From contig NZ_CP034447.1 of NCBI RefSeq assembly GCF_003952485.1, forward strand, positions 1,178,001 through 1,242,000: 64,000 nt of DNA, given 5' to 3'. Positions 52,773-60,951 of the stretch are shown here, in pieces. The stretch comes from Mesorhizobium sp. M1E.F.Ca.ET.045.02.1.1 (GTDB lineage: Bacteria > Pseudomonadota > Alphaproteobacteria > Rhizobiales > Rhizobiaceae). Within the stretch, counting starts at the first letter, position 1; every line of letters begins with the position of its first letter. The position numbers and the translations under genes are program-made. Below the pieces are notes generated by a model. It searched no databases. It was given only the letters and a program-made list of their open reading frames with translations, and had not been told where the DNA came from.

Positions 52773-55685
52773 ATGAACATCAAAGCCGACTTCCCGACAC
52801 TCATCGAAGAAATCGACTACGGAACGCCGGAGTCGAAAGCGACGAAGCAGGTCACGCTGACGGTCGACGGGCAAAGCATCACCGTGCCGGAAGGTACATC
52901 GATCATGCGCGCGGCGATGGAAGGCGGGGTCGAGATCCCGAAGCTTTGCGCCACCGACATGCTGGACTCCTTCGGCTCCTGCCGCGTCTGCCTGGTCGAG
53001 ATCGAAGGCCGCGCCGGCACGCCGGCCTCCTGCACGACGCCTGTTGCCGAAGGCATCGTGGTGCGCACGCAGTCGGACCGGCTCGACGCCATCCGCCGCG
53101 GCGTCATGGAGCTCTACGTCTCCGACCACCCGACCGGCTGGAACGAGAAGGCCGGCACCGGCGCCAGCGAATTCGACGCGGTGGCGAAGTCGGTCGGGCT
53201 CTCCGAGAACCGCTACGGCGTCGAAGGCCGCAATCACGTCAAGGAAGAGAACGGCGTCGCGCCCGGCCATGGCTCGCTGGCGGTCGATTATATCGCCCGC
53301 GACGAATCCAATCCTTATTTCACCTACGACCCTGCACAATGCATCGTCTGCTCGCGCTGCGTGCGGGCCTGCGAGGAGGTGCAGGGCACCTTCGCGCTGA
53401 CCATCGAGGGTCGCGGCTTCGAGTCGCGCATGGTCGCCGGCATGCATGAGGACTTCATCGCTTCCGAATGCGTGTCCTGCGGCGCCTGCGTTCAGGCCTG
53501 CCCGACCGATGCGCTGCGTGAGAAGACGGTGCTCGAGAAGGGCATGCCGGAGCGCTCGGCCGTCACCACCTGTGCCTATTGCGGCGTCGGCTGCTCGTTC
53601 AAGGCCGAAGTCAAGGGTGACGAGGTCATCCGCATGATGCCCTACAAGGACGGCAAGGCGAACCACGGCCATTCCTGCGTCAAGGGCCGTTTCGCTTATG
53701 GCTACGCCACCCATAAGGACCGCATCCTGTCGCCGATGATCCGCGAGAAGATTTCCGATCCGTGGCGCGAAGTGAGCTGGGAAGAGGCGATCGCCCATAC
53801 TGCCAAGGAGTTCCGCCGCATCCAGTATCAGTATGGACGCAGCGCCATCGGCGGCATCACCTCCTCGCGCTGCACGAATGAGGAGACCTATCTCGTCCAG
53901 AAGCTGGTGCGGCAGGGCTTCCGCAACAACAATGTCGATACCTGCGCGCGCGTCTGCCATTCGCCGACGGGCTACGGCCTCGGCCAGACCTACGGCACCT
54001 CGGCCGGCACGCAGGATTTCGACTCGGTCGAATTCACCGATGTCGCCGTCATCATCGGCGCCAACCCCGTCTCCGCCCACCCGGTGTTCGCCTCGCGGCT
54101 GAAGAAGCGGCTGCGTCAGGGCGCCAAGCTGATCGTCATCGATCCGCGCCGGACCGAGATGGTGAAATCGGCGCATGTCGAAGCGGACTATCACCTGCCG
54201 CTCAAGCCCGGCACCAACGTGGCGGTGCTGACGGCGCTGGCGCATGTCGTCGTCACCGAGGGCCTGTTCAACGAAGCCTTCATCCGCGAACGCTGCGATT
54301 GGGCCGAGTTCCAGGACTGGGCGTCCTTCGTCGCTTTGCCGGAGAACAGCCCCGAAACCGTCGGCAAGCTTTCCGGCGTCGATCCGGAGCTGATCCGGGG
54401 TGCCGCGCGCCTCTACGCCAAGGGCGGCAATGGCGCGATCTACTACGGCCTCGGCGTCACCGAACACAGCCAGGGCTCGACCACGGTGATGGCGATCGCC
54501 AACCTCGCCATGGCCACCGGCAATATCGGCCGGCCAGGCGTCGGCGTGAACCCGCTGCGCGGCCAGAACAACGTGCAGGGCTCCTGCGACATGGGCTCCT
54601 TCCCGCATGAGCTGCCCGGCTATCGCCACATCTCCGGCGAGGCCGTGCGCGACATCTATGAGAGCCTGTGGGGCGTGAAGCTGGACGAAGAACCCGGCCT
54701 GCGCATCCCCAACATGCTGGATGCCGCCGTCGACGGTTCCTTCAAGGGCATCTACATCCAGGGCGAGGACATCCTGCAGTCCGACCCCGACACCAAGCAT
54801 GTCGCCGCAGGGCTGGCCGCGATGGAATGCGTCGTGGTGCACGACCTGTTCCTCAACGAGACGGCGAACTACGCGCATGTCTTCCTGCCAGGCTCGACCT
54901 TCCTCGAGAAGGACGGCACCTTCACCAATGCCGAGCGCCGCATCAACATGGTGCGCAAGGTGCTGGAGCCGAAGGCGGGCTATGCCGACTGGGAGGCGAC
55001 GCAGGAGCTTGCCCGCGCCATCGGGCTCGACTGGAACTACACGCATCCGTCTGAGATCATGGACGAGATCGCCAAGACGACGCCGAGCTTCGCCGGCGTG
55101 TCGTTCGAACTGCTCGACCGCGTCGGATCGGTGCAATGGCCGTGCAACGAGAAGGCGCCGCTCGGCACGCCGATCATGCATGTCGGCGGCTTCGTGCGCG
55201 GCAAGGGCAAGTTCATCCGCACCGAATATGTGGCGACCGACGAACGGACAGGTCCGCGTTATCCGCTGCTGCTCACCACCGGGCGGATTCTCTCGCAGTA
55301 CAATGTCGGCGCGCAGACCAGGCGCACCGAGAATGTCGCGTGGCATGCCGAGGACCGGCTGGAGATCCACCCGCACGACGCCGAGAACCGCGGCATCCGC
55401 GACGGCGACTGGGTGCGGCTGGCGAGCCGTTCCGGCGAGACCACGCTGCGCGCGCTGATCACCGACCGCGTGTCGCCGGGCGTCGTCTACACGACCTTCC
55501 ACCACCCGGACACGCAGGCCAACGTGATCACGACCGACTTCTCGGACTGGGCGACCAACTGTCCGGAGTACAAGGTCACCGCCGTGCAGGTGGCGCCGTC
55601 CAACGGCCCGACCGAGTGGCAGACGGAGTATAACGAGCAGGCGCGCCAGAGCCGCCGCATCGCCCCGCTGCAGGCGGCGGAGTAG
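52773..55685 (+). CDS. fdsA: NAD-dependent formate dehydrogenase alpha (molybdenum catalytic) subunit
   Basis: A 970-residue Mo-bis-MGD subunit. Order: an N-terminal 2Fe-2S domain (LCATDMLDSFGSCRVCLVEIEG, residues 25-105), ferredoxin-like cluster motifs CIVCSRCVRAC and CVSCGACVQACP (about 190-250), then the molybdopterin domain beginning CAYCGVGCSFK with its fourth Cys in HSCVKGRF. The Mo ligand is Cys395 in DTCARVCHSPTG, followed by the catalytic His396; this is the cysteine rather than the selenocysteine form. The C-terminal guanine-dinucleotide-binding barrel ends TTFHHPDTQANVITTDFSDWATNCPEYK in outline. It oxidises formate to CO2. 10 bases after fdsB. Confidence 0.97.
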   Translation: MNIKADFPTLIEEIDYGTPESKATKQVTLTVDGQSITVPEGTSIMRAAMEGGVEIPKLCATDMLDSFGSCRVCLVEIEGRAGTPASCTTPVAEGIVVRTQSDRLDAIRRGVMELYVSDHPTGWNEKAGTGASEFDAVAKSVGLSENRYGVEGRNHVKEENGVAPGHGSLAVDYIARDESNPYFTYDPAQCIVCSRCVRACEEVQGTFALTIEGRGFESRMVAGMHEDFIASECVSCGACVQACPTDALREKTVLEKGMPERSAVTTCAYCGVGCSFKAEVKGDEVIRMMPYKDGKANHGHSCVKGRFAYGYATHKDRILSPMIREKISDPWREVSWEEAIAHTAKEFRRIQYQYGRSAIGGITSSRCTNEETYLVQKLVRQGFRNNNVDTCARVCHSPTGYGLGQTYGTSAGTQDFDSVEFTDVAVIIGANPVSAHPVFASRLKKRLRQGAKLIVIDPRRTEMVKSAHVEADYHLPLKPGTNVAVLTALAHVVVTEGLFNEAFIRERCDWAEFQDWASFVALPENSPETVGKLSGVDPELIRGAARLYAKGGNGAIYYGLGVTEHSQGSTTVMAIANLAMATGNIGRPGVGVNPLRGQNNVQGSCDMGSFPHELPGYRHISGEAVRDIYESLWGVKLDEEPGLRIPNMLDAAVDGSFKGIYIQGEDILQSDPDTKHVAAGLAAMECVVVHDLFLNETANYAHVFLPGSTFLEKDGTFTNAERRINMVRKVLEPKAGYADWEATQELARAIGLDWNYTHPSEIMDEIAKTTPSFAGVSFELLDRVGSVQWPCNEKAPLGTPIMHVGGFVRGKGKFIRTEYVATDERTGPRYPLLLTTGRILSQYNVGAQTRRTENVAWHAEDRLEIHPHDAENRGIRDGDWVRLASRSGETTLRALITDRVSPGVVYTTFHHPDTQANVITTDFSDWATNCPEYKVTAVQVAPSNGPTEWQTEYNEQARQSRRIAPLQAAE

Positions 55686-55726
55686 TTTGTGTCGAGGCAA
55701 GAGCTTCAATCTTGACGGCTGATCGA

Positions 55727-55862
55727 CCCCCACTCCGTCGAGCTTCGCTCGACACCTCTCCCCCGATCGACGGGGGAGAGGAAAGCGCGCGTACGACAGG
55801 CTCCCTTCCTCTCCCTCCGGAGGGGGGAGAGGTGGCGCTGCGAAGCAGCGACGGAGTGGGGG
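55727..55862. repeat. palindromic repeat inside the fds operon
   Basis: A 136-base element with ends CCCCCACTCCGTCG and CGACGGAGTGGGGG and inner hairpins CTCTCCCCCGA / CGGGGGAGAG and CCTCTCCCTCC / GGAGGGGGGAGAGG. It lies in the 256-base gap between fdsA and fdhD, which otherwise carries no gene. Repeats of this type are scattered in Mesorhizobium. Confidence 0.85.
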
Positions 55863-55941
55863 ATGGCCTGGGAGAGCAATCGCCCGTTGAAGCAAGACGC
55901 TTCCTAAGTGAAATGGCCGGCAGGCCAAAGGTTGGCGCCTC

Positions 55942-56766
55942 GTGACCCGCCCTCCTGTCTCTCAGATCTCTCGTCTCGCGCATCGCGCCGGCGGCACCGC
56001 GGCCGCGAACCGCATGGTGCCGGAGGAGACGCCGGTGGCGTTCTCCTATGCCGGCACCACCCATGCGGTGATGATGGCGAGCCCCGCCGATTTCGAGGAT
56101 TTCGCGCTCGGCTTCTCTTTGACCGAAGGCATCGTTGCCGACCCGAAAGAGATCGAGGCGATCGAAGTCGAGGATCTCGGCGCCGGCATCGACATCCAGA
56201 TCCGTCTGAAAGACAAGGCCAACACGCGCTTCCAGGCGCGGCGGCGTCGGCTTGCCGGGCCGGTCGGCTGCGGCTTATGCGGCATCGAATCCATAGAGGA
56301 AGCGATGCGCTCGGTCGACGCGGTCGGTTCGTCCAAGCTTACGCTTGATGCCGAGGACGTGACCCGTTCGGTCAAGCTTCTGTCGAAGCTGCAGCCGCTG
56401 CACACTGAGACCGGCGCAGTGCATGCCGCAGGCTTCTATGTTCCCGGCAAGGGCATCGTGATGGCGCGCGAGGATGTCGGCCGCCACAATGCCCTGGACA
56501 AGCTCGCCGGCGCGCTGGCGAAAGCCGGCATCGACGGCGCGAGCGGCGCCGTCGTGGTGACCTCGCGCGTGTCGGTGGAGATGGTGCAGAAGACGGCTGC
56601 CATCGGCGCCCCGATCATCATGGCCGTCTCGGCGCCGACGGCGCTGGCCATCCGCACGGCCAAGGCCGCCGGCATGACGCTGGTGGCGCTGGTGCGCGGC
56701 GACGATTTCGATATTTTCACCCACCCGGACCGGGTGGCTTCCGGAGTTGCCAAGCATGTCGCATGA
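55942..56766 (+). CDS. fdhD: formate dehydrogenase accessory sulfurtransferase
   Basis: A 274-residue FdhD protein: PEETPVAFSYAGTTHAVMMASPADFEDFALGFSLTEGI in outline, then GPVGCGLCGIESIEEAMR with the conserved CxxC that carries the transferred sulfur, and the late REDVGRHNALDKLAGAL. It delivers sulfur from a cysteine desulfurase to the Mo cofactor of FdsA. GTG start at 55942. It overlaps fdsD by 11 bases. Confidence 0.95.
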   Translation: MTRPPVSQISRLAHRAGGTAAANRMVPEETPVAFSYAGTTHAVMMASPADFEDFALGFSLTEGIVADPKEIEAIEVEDLGAGIDIQIRLKDKANTRFQARRRRLAGPVGCGLCGIESIEEAMRSVDAVGSSKLTLDAEDVTRSVKLLSKLQPLHTETGAVHAAGFYVPGKGIVMAREDVGRHNALDKLAGALAKAGIDGASGAVVVTSRVSVEMVQKTAAIGAPIIMAVSAPTALAIRTAKAAGMTLVALVRGDDFDIFTHPDRVASGVAKHVA

Positions 56767-57070
56767 CGAAGAACACATCGCCAGCACCAAGGAAAAGCTG
56801 GTGCGCATGGCCAATCAGATCGCCACCTTCTTCCATTCGAAGCCGCGCGAAGAAGGCATCGCCGGCGTTGCCGAGCACATCAACAAGTTCTGGGAGCCCA
56901 GGATGCGGCGGCAGTTCTTCGAGCTGCTGGACGGCGACCCGGAGGATTTCGACGAACTGGTGATCGCAGCCTCTGCCAAGATCAAGCGTCCGCTGACGCC
57001 GGAACAGGCCGACAAGAGCCTCGGCTATGCCAAACCCGCTGAAGCCGGGAGCACCGCTCCGCACAAATAG
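56756..57070 (+). CDS. fdsD: formate dehydrogenase delta subunit
   Basis: A 104-residue FdsD protein: VRMANQIATFFHSKPREEGIAGVAEHINKFWEPRMRRQFFELL in outline. This small subunit is needed for activity of the FdsABG complex and helps protect or stabilise the Mo centre with the FdsC/FdhD chaperone. The ATG at 56756, starting SHDEEH, overlaps the fdhD stop. It closes the fdsGBA-fdhD-fdsD operon; no fdsC is adjacent beyond fdhD. Confidence 0.92.
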   Translation: MSHDEEHIASTKEKLVRMANQIATFFHSKPREEGIAGVAEHINKFWEPRMRRQFFELLDGDPEDFDELVIAASAKIKRPLTPEQADKSLGYAKPAEAGSTAPHK

Positions 57071-57194
57071 GAGCTGCCGCGTCCCTTGGCGCCAAAGGTC
57101 TTATATTCCCGCTCTCTAAAGTTTTGCTGCCGCCGACGGCCTGCTTCTGCTATGGTCGCCGACAGGAAATCGTCTGGCCGGGCGGGACAGTGGC

Positions 57195-58748
57195 GTGAGG
57201 CCGATCGAGACCAGGTACGCCCGTAGCGGGGACGTGCGGATCGCCTATCAGGTGATCGGCCAGGGTGCGTTCGATCTCGTCTTCGTGCCGGGCTTCATCT
57301 CCAATCTTGATCTGCAGTGGGAGGACGAAGGCTACAGCCGTCTGTTGAAACGGCTCTCGGCCTTCTCGCGGCTGATCCTGTTCGACAAACGCGGCACCGG
57401 GCTTTCCGACCGCGTCGATACCCATCACCTGCCCAGCCTAGAGACCCGGATGGACGACGTGCGCGCGGTCATGGACGCCGCCGGCAGCGGCCGCGCGGCG
57501 ATCCTCGGTGCCTCGGAAGGAGCGCCGATGGCGATGCTGTTTGCGGCCACCTATCCGGAGCGGACGCGGACTTTGGTGCTCTATGGCGGCTATGCGCATT
57601 TCCACAAATGGGTGATGCCGCCGGAGCGCCTGGAAGCCTTCATCGAAACGGCGGAGATATCGTGGGGTACCGGTGCGACCCTGCCCAACTTTGCTCCGGG
57701 CCGGGTGGACGATCCTCACTTCTCCCGGTGGTGGGCACGATTCGAGCGGCTGTCGGCCAGCCCGACGGCCGCTGCCGCGCTGGCGCGCATGAATGCGGGG
57801 ATCGACGTGCGCGGGATCCTCCCGGCGATCAGCGCGCCGACGCTCCTCATCCATCGCCGCAACGACGCGCGCGTCGACCCGGAGGCCAGCCGCTTCCTCG
57901 CCAGGAAGATCCACGACGCCCGGCTGGTCGAGATACCCGGACGCGACCATCCGATCTGGACCGGGGACGTCGACCGGGTGGCCGACCTGGTCGAGGAGTT
58001 CCTGACCGGCCAGCCGGCGGTGGCCGACACCGAGCGCGTGCTCGCCGCGCTGCTGGTGACGCGCATCTACGACACGGCCAAGCTCGGCGACCGGATGTGG
58101 AACGAGCGGAGCCAGCGCTTCCAGGAGACATGGCGGCTGCTGGTCGGCCGCCATGGCGGGCGCGTCACCGGCACGCATGGCGAGCTGATGATCTCGCGCT
58201 TCGACGGACCGGCGCGCGCCATACGCTGCGCGGCGGCCCTGCGCGACGCGGCGCATCAGATCGGCGTTGCGAGCGCGCAAGGGGTGCATGTAGGCGAGAT
58301 CGAAATGCGCGGCGCGCCGGTCGGGCTGACAGCGCGGGTGACCATGCAACTCGCCACCCATGCCGGACGCGGCGACATCCTCGCCTCCAGGTTGGTCTCC
58401 GAACTCGCGGTAGGTTCCGGCCTGCATTTCGTCGATGCCGGGCGCATCAGTCTCGACGAACTGGGCGAACCGCTGCCGGTGGTTCAGGCAACGTCGGAAC
58501 AGCATCTGGAACCAGCCTGCCGCCCCAAATCCAGGCCGGCAGAGCCGGCCGCGCTAACGGCGCGGGAAAGCGAGGTGGTGAACCTGATCGCCGGCGGCAT
58601 GAGCAACGCGGCGATCGCCGCCGAACTGAAGCTCAGCGAGCATACGGTCAAGCGGCACGTCGCCAACATACTGCTCAAGCTCGACCTGCCGTCGCGGGCT
58701 GCCGCGGCGGCTTTCTCGGCAAGGCAAGCTGGCCCGGACGGGCCATGA
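57195..58748 (+). CDS. alpha/beta-hydrolase / degenerate nucleotide-cyclase / LuxR-HTH fusion regulator
   Basis: A 517-residue three-part protein. Residues 1-270 are an alpha/beta hydrolase with the nucleophile elbow GASEG (Ser107), an Asp in HRRNDARV and a His in GRDHPIW, so the triad looks intact. Residues about 280-430 resemble a class III adenylate-cyclase domain, but the metal Asp is replaced (VTRIYDTAKLGD where cyclases have a TDIVDST-like stretch) and the GDG turn reads HGEL, so it should not make cAMP. Residues about 455-510 are a LuxR-type HTH (LTARESEVVNLIAGGMSN, EHTVKRHVANILLKLDL). Probably a transcription regulator sensing or hydrolysing a small ester or lactone. GTG start at 57195. 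Confidence 0.88.
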   Translation: MRPIETRYARSGDVRIAYQVIGQGAFDLVFVPGFISNLDLQWEDEGYSRLLKRLSAFSRLILFDKRGTGLSDRVDTHHLPSLETRMDDVRAVMDAAGSGRAAILGASEGAPMAMLFAATYPERTRTLVLYGGYAHFHKWVMPPERLEAFIETAEISWGTGATLPNFAPGRVDDPHFSRWWARFERLSASPTAAAALARMNAGIDVRGILPAISAPTLLIHRRNDARVDPEASRFLARKIHDARLVEIPGRDHPIWTGDVDRVADLVEEFLTGQPAVADTERVLAALLVTRIYDTAKLGDRMWNERSQRFQETWRLLVGRHGGRVTGTHGELMISRFDGPARAIRCAAALRDAAHQIGVASAQGVHVGEIEMRGAPVGLTARVTMQLATHAGRGDILASRLVSELAVGSGLHFVDAGRISLDELGEPLPVVQATSEQHLEPACRPKSRPAEPAALTARESEVVNLIAGGMSNAAIAAELKLSEHTVKRHVANILLKLDLPSRAAAAAFSARQAGPDGP

Positions 58749-58844
58749 GAGCCATGGCGCTTTCGGGCGAAGCGGCTCTGCGGGCTGGAGCGCTATGAAT
58801 TCTCTCCATGCAGGCCGGAAAAGGACCTGCCAACGGAGGATGAA

Positions 58845-59318
58845 ATGGAGAAGTCGAAGCTCAAATCCCTGGTGATCGTGGCGAGCATTGGCGCGCTGTT
58901 CACCATTGTTCCCGCGAAGGCCGAGGACGCTACCGCGACCGCCGCCTACAAGGACATCCAGGCCACGCTCGGCACGGTGCCCGACATGTTCAAGACGCTG
59001 CCGGATGTTGCGGTCGCCGGCGCCTGGGCCGAGATCAAGGGTGTGCAGCTCAATCCGAACACCGCCCTTAACGGCAAGACCAAGGAACTGATGGGCCTTG
59101 CGGTGGCCTCGCAGATTCCCTGCCAGTACTGCATCTATTTCCACACGCTGGCGGCCAAGGCCAACGGCGCGAGCGATGAGGAGATCAAGGAGGCCATAGC
59201 GATGGCGGCGATCGTGCGCCACTGGTCGACCATGCTCAACGGCAGCCAGGTCGACCTCGCCACCTTCAAGAAGCAGACCGACGACCTGTTTGCCGCCGTC
59301 AAGGCCAAATCGCAGTGA
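58845..59318 (+). CDS. carboxymuconolactone decarboxylase-family protein with signal peptide
   Basis: A 157-residue CMD/AhpD-like protein. An N-terminal signal (LKSLVIVASIGALFTIVPAKAEDA, cleavage after AKA) predicts periplasmic location. The redox pair CxxC lies in QIPCQYCIYFH followed by the family's His and then ASDEEIKEAIAMAAIVRHWS. AhpD-type proteins act as disulfide-dependent peroxidase partners. GGAGG precedes the ATG. It follows the LuxR-fusion gene by 96 bases and precedes an NTF2-like gene, so it may be controlled by that regulator. Confidence 0.88.
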   Translation: MEKSKLKSLVIVASIGALFTIVPAKAEDATATAAYKDIQATLGTVPDMFKTLPDVAVAGAWAEIKGVQLNPNTALNGKTKELMGLAVASQIPCQYCIYFHTLAAKANGASDEEIKEAIAMAAIVRHWSTMLNGSQVDLATFKKQTDDLFAAVKAKSQ

Positions 59319-59396
59319 AACGCAACGCCGCCCCGGCATTCGCGCCGGGCGGCGCCTCAATCGAACGCCCGGTCAGACGGACACATGGAGGATGAA

Positions 59397-59759
59397 ATGC
59401 TGACCAAGACCCAAACAGTGGACGGCGCGGCGATCAAGAAGGCGATCGAAGGCCGTGACGGCAAGCTGCTGGCGAGTTTCTATAACGACGATGCGCTGGT
59501 GCGGGTGATCGACCGCAACAATCCGCCGAGCAAGCCGCGCGAAATCCGCGGCCGTGCGGCGATCAGCACCTTCTGGGACGACATCTGCAGCCGGGCGATG
59601 ACCCATAAGGTCGACACCACCATCGCCGAGGGCGACAGCCTCGCCTTCACCCAGGCCTGCGTCTATCCGGACGGCACGAAGGTGTTCTGCGCGGCGATGC
59701 TGGAGCTGAAGAACGGCCGCATCGCCCGGCAGACGGTCGTGCAGGCGTGGGACGAGTAG
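59397..59759 (+). CDS. NTF2/SnoaL-like protein
   Basis: A 120-residue cone-fold protein: IKKAIEGRDGKLLASFYNDDALVRVIDRNNPPS start, IRGRAAISTFWDDICSRAMTHKVDT middle, and VFCAAMLELKNGRIARQTVVQAWDE end. The family includes ketosteroid isomerase-like enzymes and scaffold proteins. GGAGG stands 5 bases before the ATG at 59397, which decides it over the ATG at 59385. Cytoplasmic; substrate unknown. Confidence 0.82.
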   Translation: MLTKTQTVDGAAIKKAIEGRDGKLLASFYNDDALVRVIDRNNPPSKPREIRGRAAISTFWDDICSRAMTHKVDTTIAEGDSLAFTQACVYPDGTKVFCAAMLELKNGRIARQTVVQAWDE

Positions 59760-59788
59760 ATCAACCCAAAACATGGAGGAGAACCAAG

Positions 59789-60103
59789 ATGTTCAGCGCC
59801 AGATGGCAGATCGACGCCAAGTTCGGTCACAAGCAGAGGGTGCTCGAGATGATGCGGCAATGGGAACGCGAGATCGGCTCGCAGGTCGGCATCGCCGATC
59901 TCGGGTTCCAGATCATGACCGGCTCGATCGGCGCGCGCGAAGCCACCGTCGAGACGCATCACCAGGTCCAGAGCCTGGCCCAGTTGGAGGAGTTCTTCGC
60001 CAAGATCGGCAAGATCGACGCGCACGCCAAATGGGGCAAGGAGCTGGAGCCCTATGTGGTGTCGGGCACCAGCGTTTGGCAGATCTTCCGGATCGTCGAG
60101 TAG
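59789..60103 (+). CDS. hypothetical protein, possibly dimeric alpha-beta barrel
   Basis: A 104-residue protein. FSARWQIDAKFGHKQRVLEMMRQWEREIG at the start and a later ETHHQVQSLAQLEEFFAKIGKIDAHAKWGKELEPYVVSGTSVWQIFRIVE in outline look like the beta-alpha-beta pattern of small dimeric ferredoxin-like-fold (ABM/NIPSNAP-like) proteins, but I do not recognise a named family. ATG at 59789 preceded by GGAGGAG. It follows the NTF2-like gene by 29 bases in what seems a three-gene operon. Confidence 0.72.
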   Translation: MFSARWQIDAKFGHKQRVLEMMRQWEREIGSQVGIADLGFQIMTGSIGAREATVETHHQVQSLAQLEEFFAKIGKIDAHAKWGKELEPYVVSGTSVWQIFRIVE

Positions 60104-60117
60104 TGGCCTGCTTGGCC

Positions 60118-60227
60118 TACCTCTCCCCTTGTGGGAGAGGTCGGATTGCCCCGATTTGTCCTTCACAAATCGGTTGGCAATCCGGGTGAGGGGTGATTTG
60201 GCGCCAAGCTGGAACACCCCTCATCCG
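60118..60227. repeat. inverted repeat copy A flanking an exported NTF2-like gene
   Basis: About 110 bases starting ACCTCTCCCCTTGTGGGAGAG and containing the hairpin ATTGCC..GATTTG / CAAATC..GGCAAT. The same sequence in inverted orientation lies at 60835-60943 with about nine differences by eye. Between 60228 and 60317 there is further palindromic sequence (TTGTCGC / GCGACAA and GGCGAG / CTCGCC arms) and no gene. Confidence 0.88.
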
Positions 60228-60317
60228 TCTTGTCGCTTCGCGACAATCCACCGCCCGGGGGCGAGCCACGGGTCTCGCCCCGTCCTTCGGACCCCGCAAG
60301 GGGGCACCGACTCGCCC

Positions 60318-60803
60318 CTACATCAGGCCGAGCTGCTTGTAGAAGCCGAGCGCGTCGTAATAGTCGCTCTGGGTCGCGATCTTGCCGTCCTTGACGGAAA
60401 ACATCGAGGCGCCGGTGAAGGAGAACTTCTTGCCGGTCGCGGCGGTGCCGTCTGCCCAGGCGCCGGTATTGGTGCCGGAGAACTCCCATTCGAAGGAGAC
60501 GCGGTCGCCGTCTACCAGCGGCTTGCCCTTCATCGTCCATACGGCATCGGGAACGGCCTTCAGGAAATTGTCGATGACGCCGGTCTTGGCGGCGTCTTTA
60601 CCCGTGACGGGCTTGCCGACTGAGGCGTCATAGTAAGTGACGTCGTCGGCGAAGTAGCCGGCGGCCTTGGCCGAGTCATGCGCATTCCAGGCTGCGACAT
60701 AGGCCTCGACCACCGACTGCGCGGTGTCTCCGGCGAAGGATGGCGTCACGGCGAGAACCGTAGCGGCGATGGCTGCGGATGTCAGAAACTGGCGGCGTTG
60801 CAT
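60318..60803 (-). CDS. exported NTF2/SnoaL-like protein
   Basis: A 161-residue protein with a twin-arginine-like or Sec signal (QRRQFLTSAAIAATVLAVTP, cleavage after SFA). The mature part has the SnoaL fold: VVEAYVAAWNAHDSAKAAGYFADDVTYYDAS, then FEWEFSGTNTGAW and a C-terminal ATQSDYYDALGFYKQLG. Such ketosteroid-isomerase-like proteins include polyketide cyclases and limonene-epoxide-hydrolase relatives. It is the only gene enclosed by the 110-base inverted repeats and is oriented opposite to the preceding small genes. Function unknown. Confidence 0.85.
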   Translation of the reverse strand: MQRRQFLTSAAIAATVLAVTPSFAGDTAQSVVEAYVAAWNAHDSAKAAGYFADDVTYYDASVGKPVTGKDAAKTGVIDNFLKAVPDAVWTMKGKPLVDGDRVSFEWEFSGTNTGAWADGTAATGKKFSFTGASMFSVKDGKIATQSDYYDALGFYKQLGLM

Positions 60804-60834
60804 TGTTGTTTTCCTCCCTGGTTGAATCTCGGTC

Positions 60835-60943
60835 GGATGAGAGGTGTTCCAGCTTGGCGCCAGGCTTACCCCTCACCCGGATTGCCAACCGATTTGCGAA
60901 GAGCAAATCGGGGCAATCCGACCTCTCCCACAAGGGGAGAGAT
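60835..60943. repeat. inverted repeat copy B flanking an exported NTF2-like gene
   Basis: Reverse-complement copy of 60118-60227, separated from it by about 607 bases. It fills most of the 148-base gap between the NTF2-like gene and the aldehyde dehydrogenase gene. Confidence 0.88.
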
Positions 60944-60951
60944 AAAGGCGC

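Noticed and set aside
52728..55928. Open frame of 1066 codons on the minus strand
   Set aside because: It lies wholly opposite fdsA, has no recognisable domain and is a composition effect of GC-rich coding DNA; fdsA is unmistakable.
57195..58748. Active adenylate cyclase
   Set aside because: The metal-binding Asp of the first motif and the GDG turn are replaced, so catalysis is unlikely.
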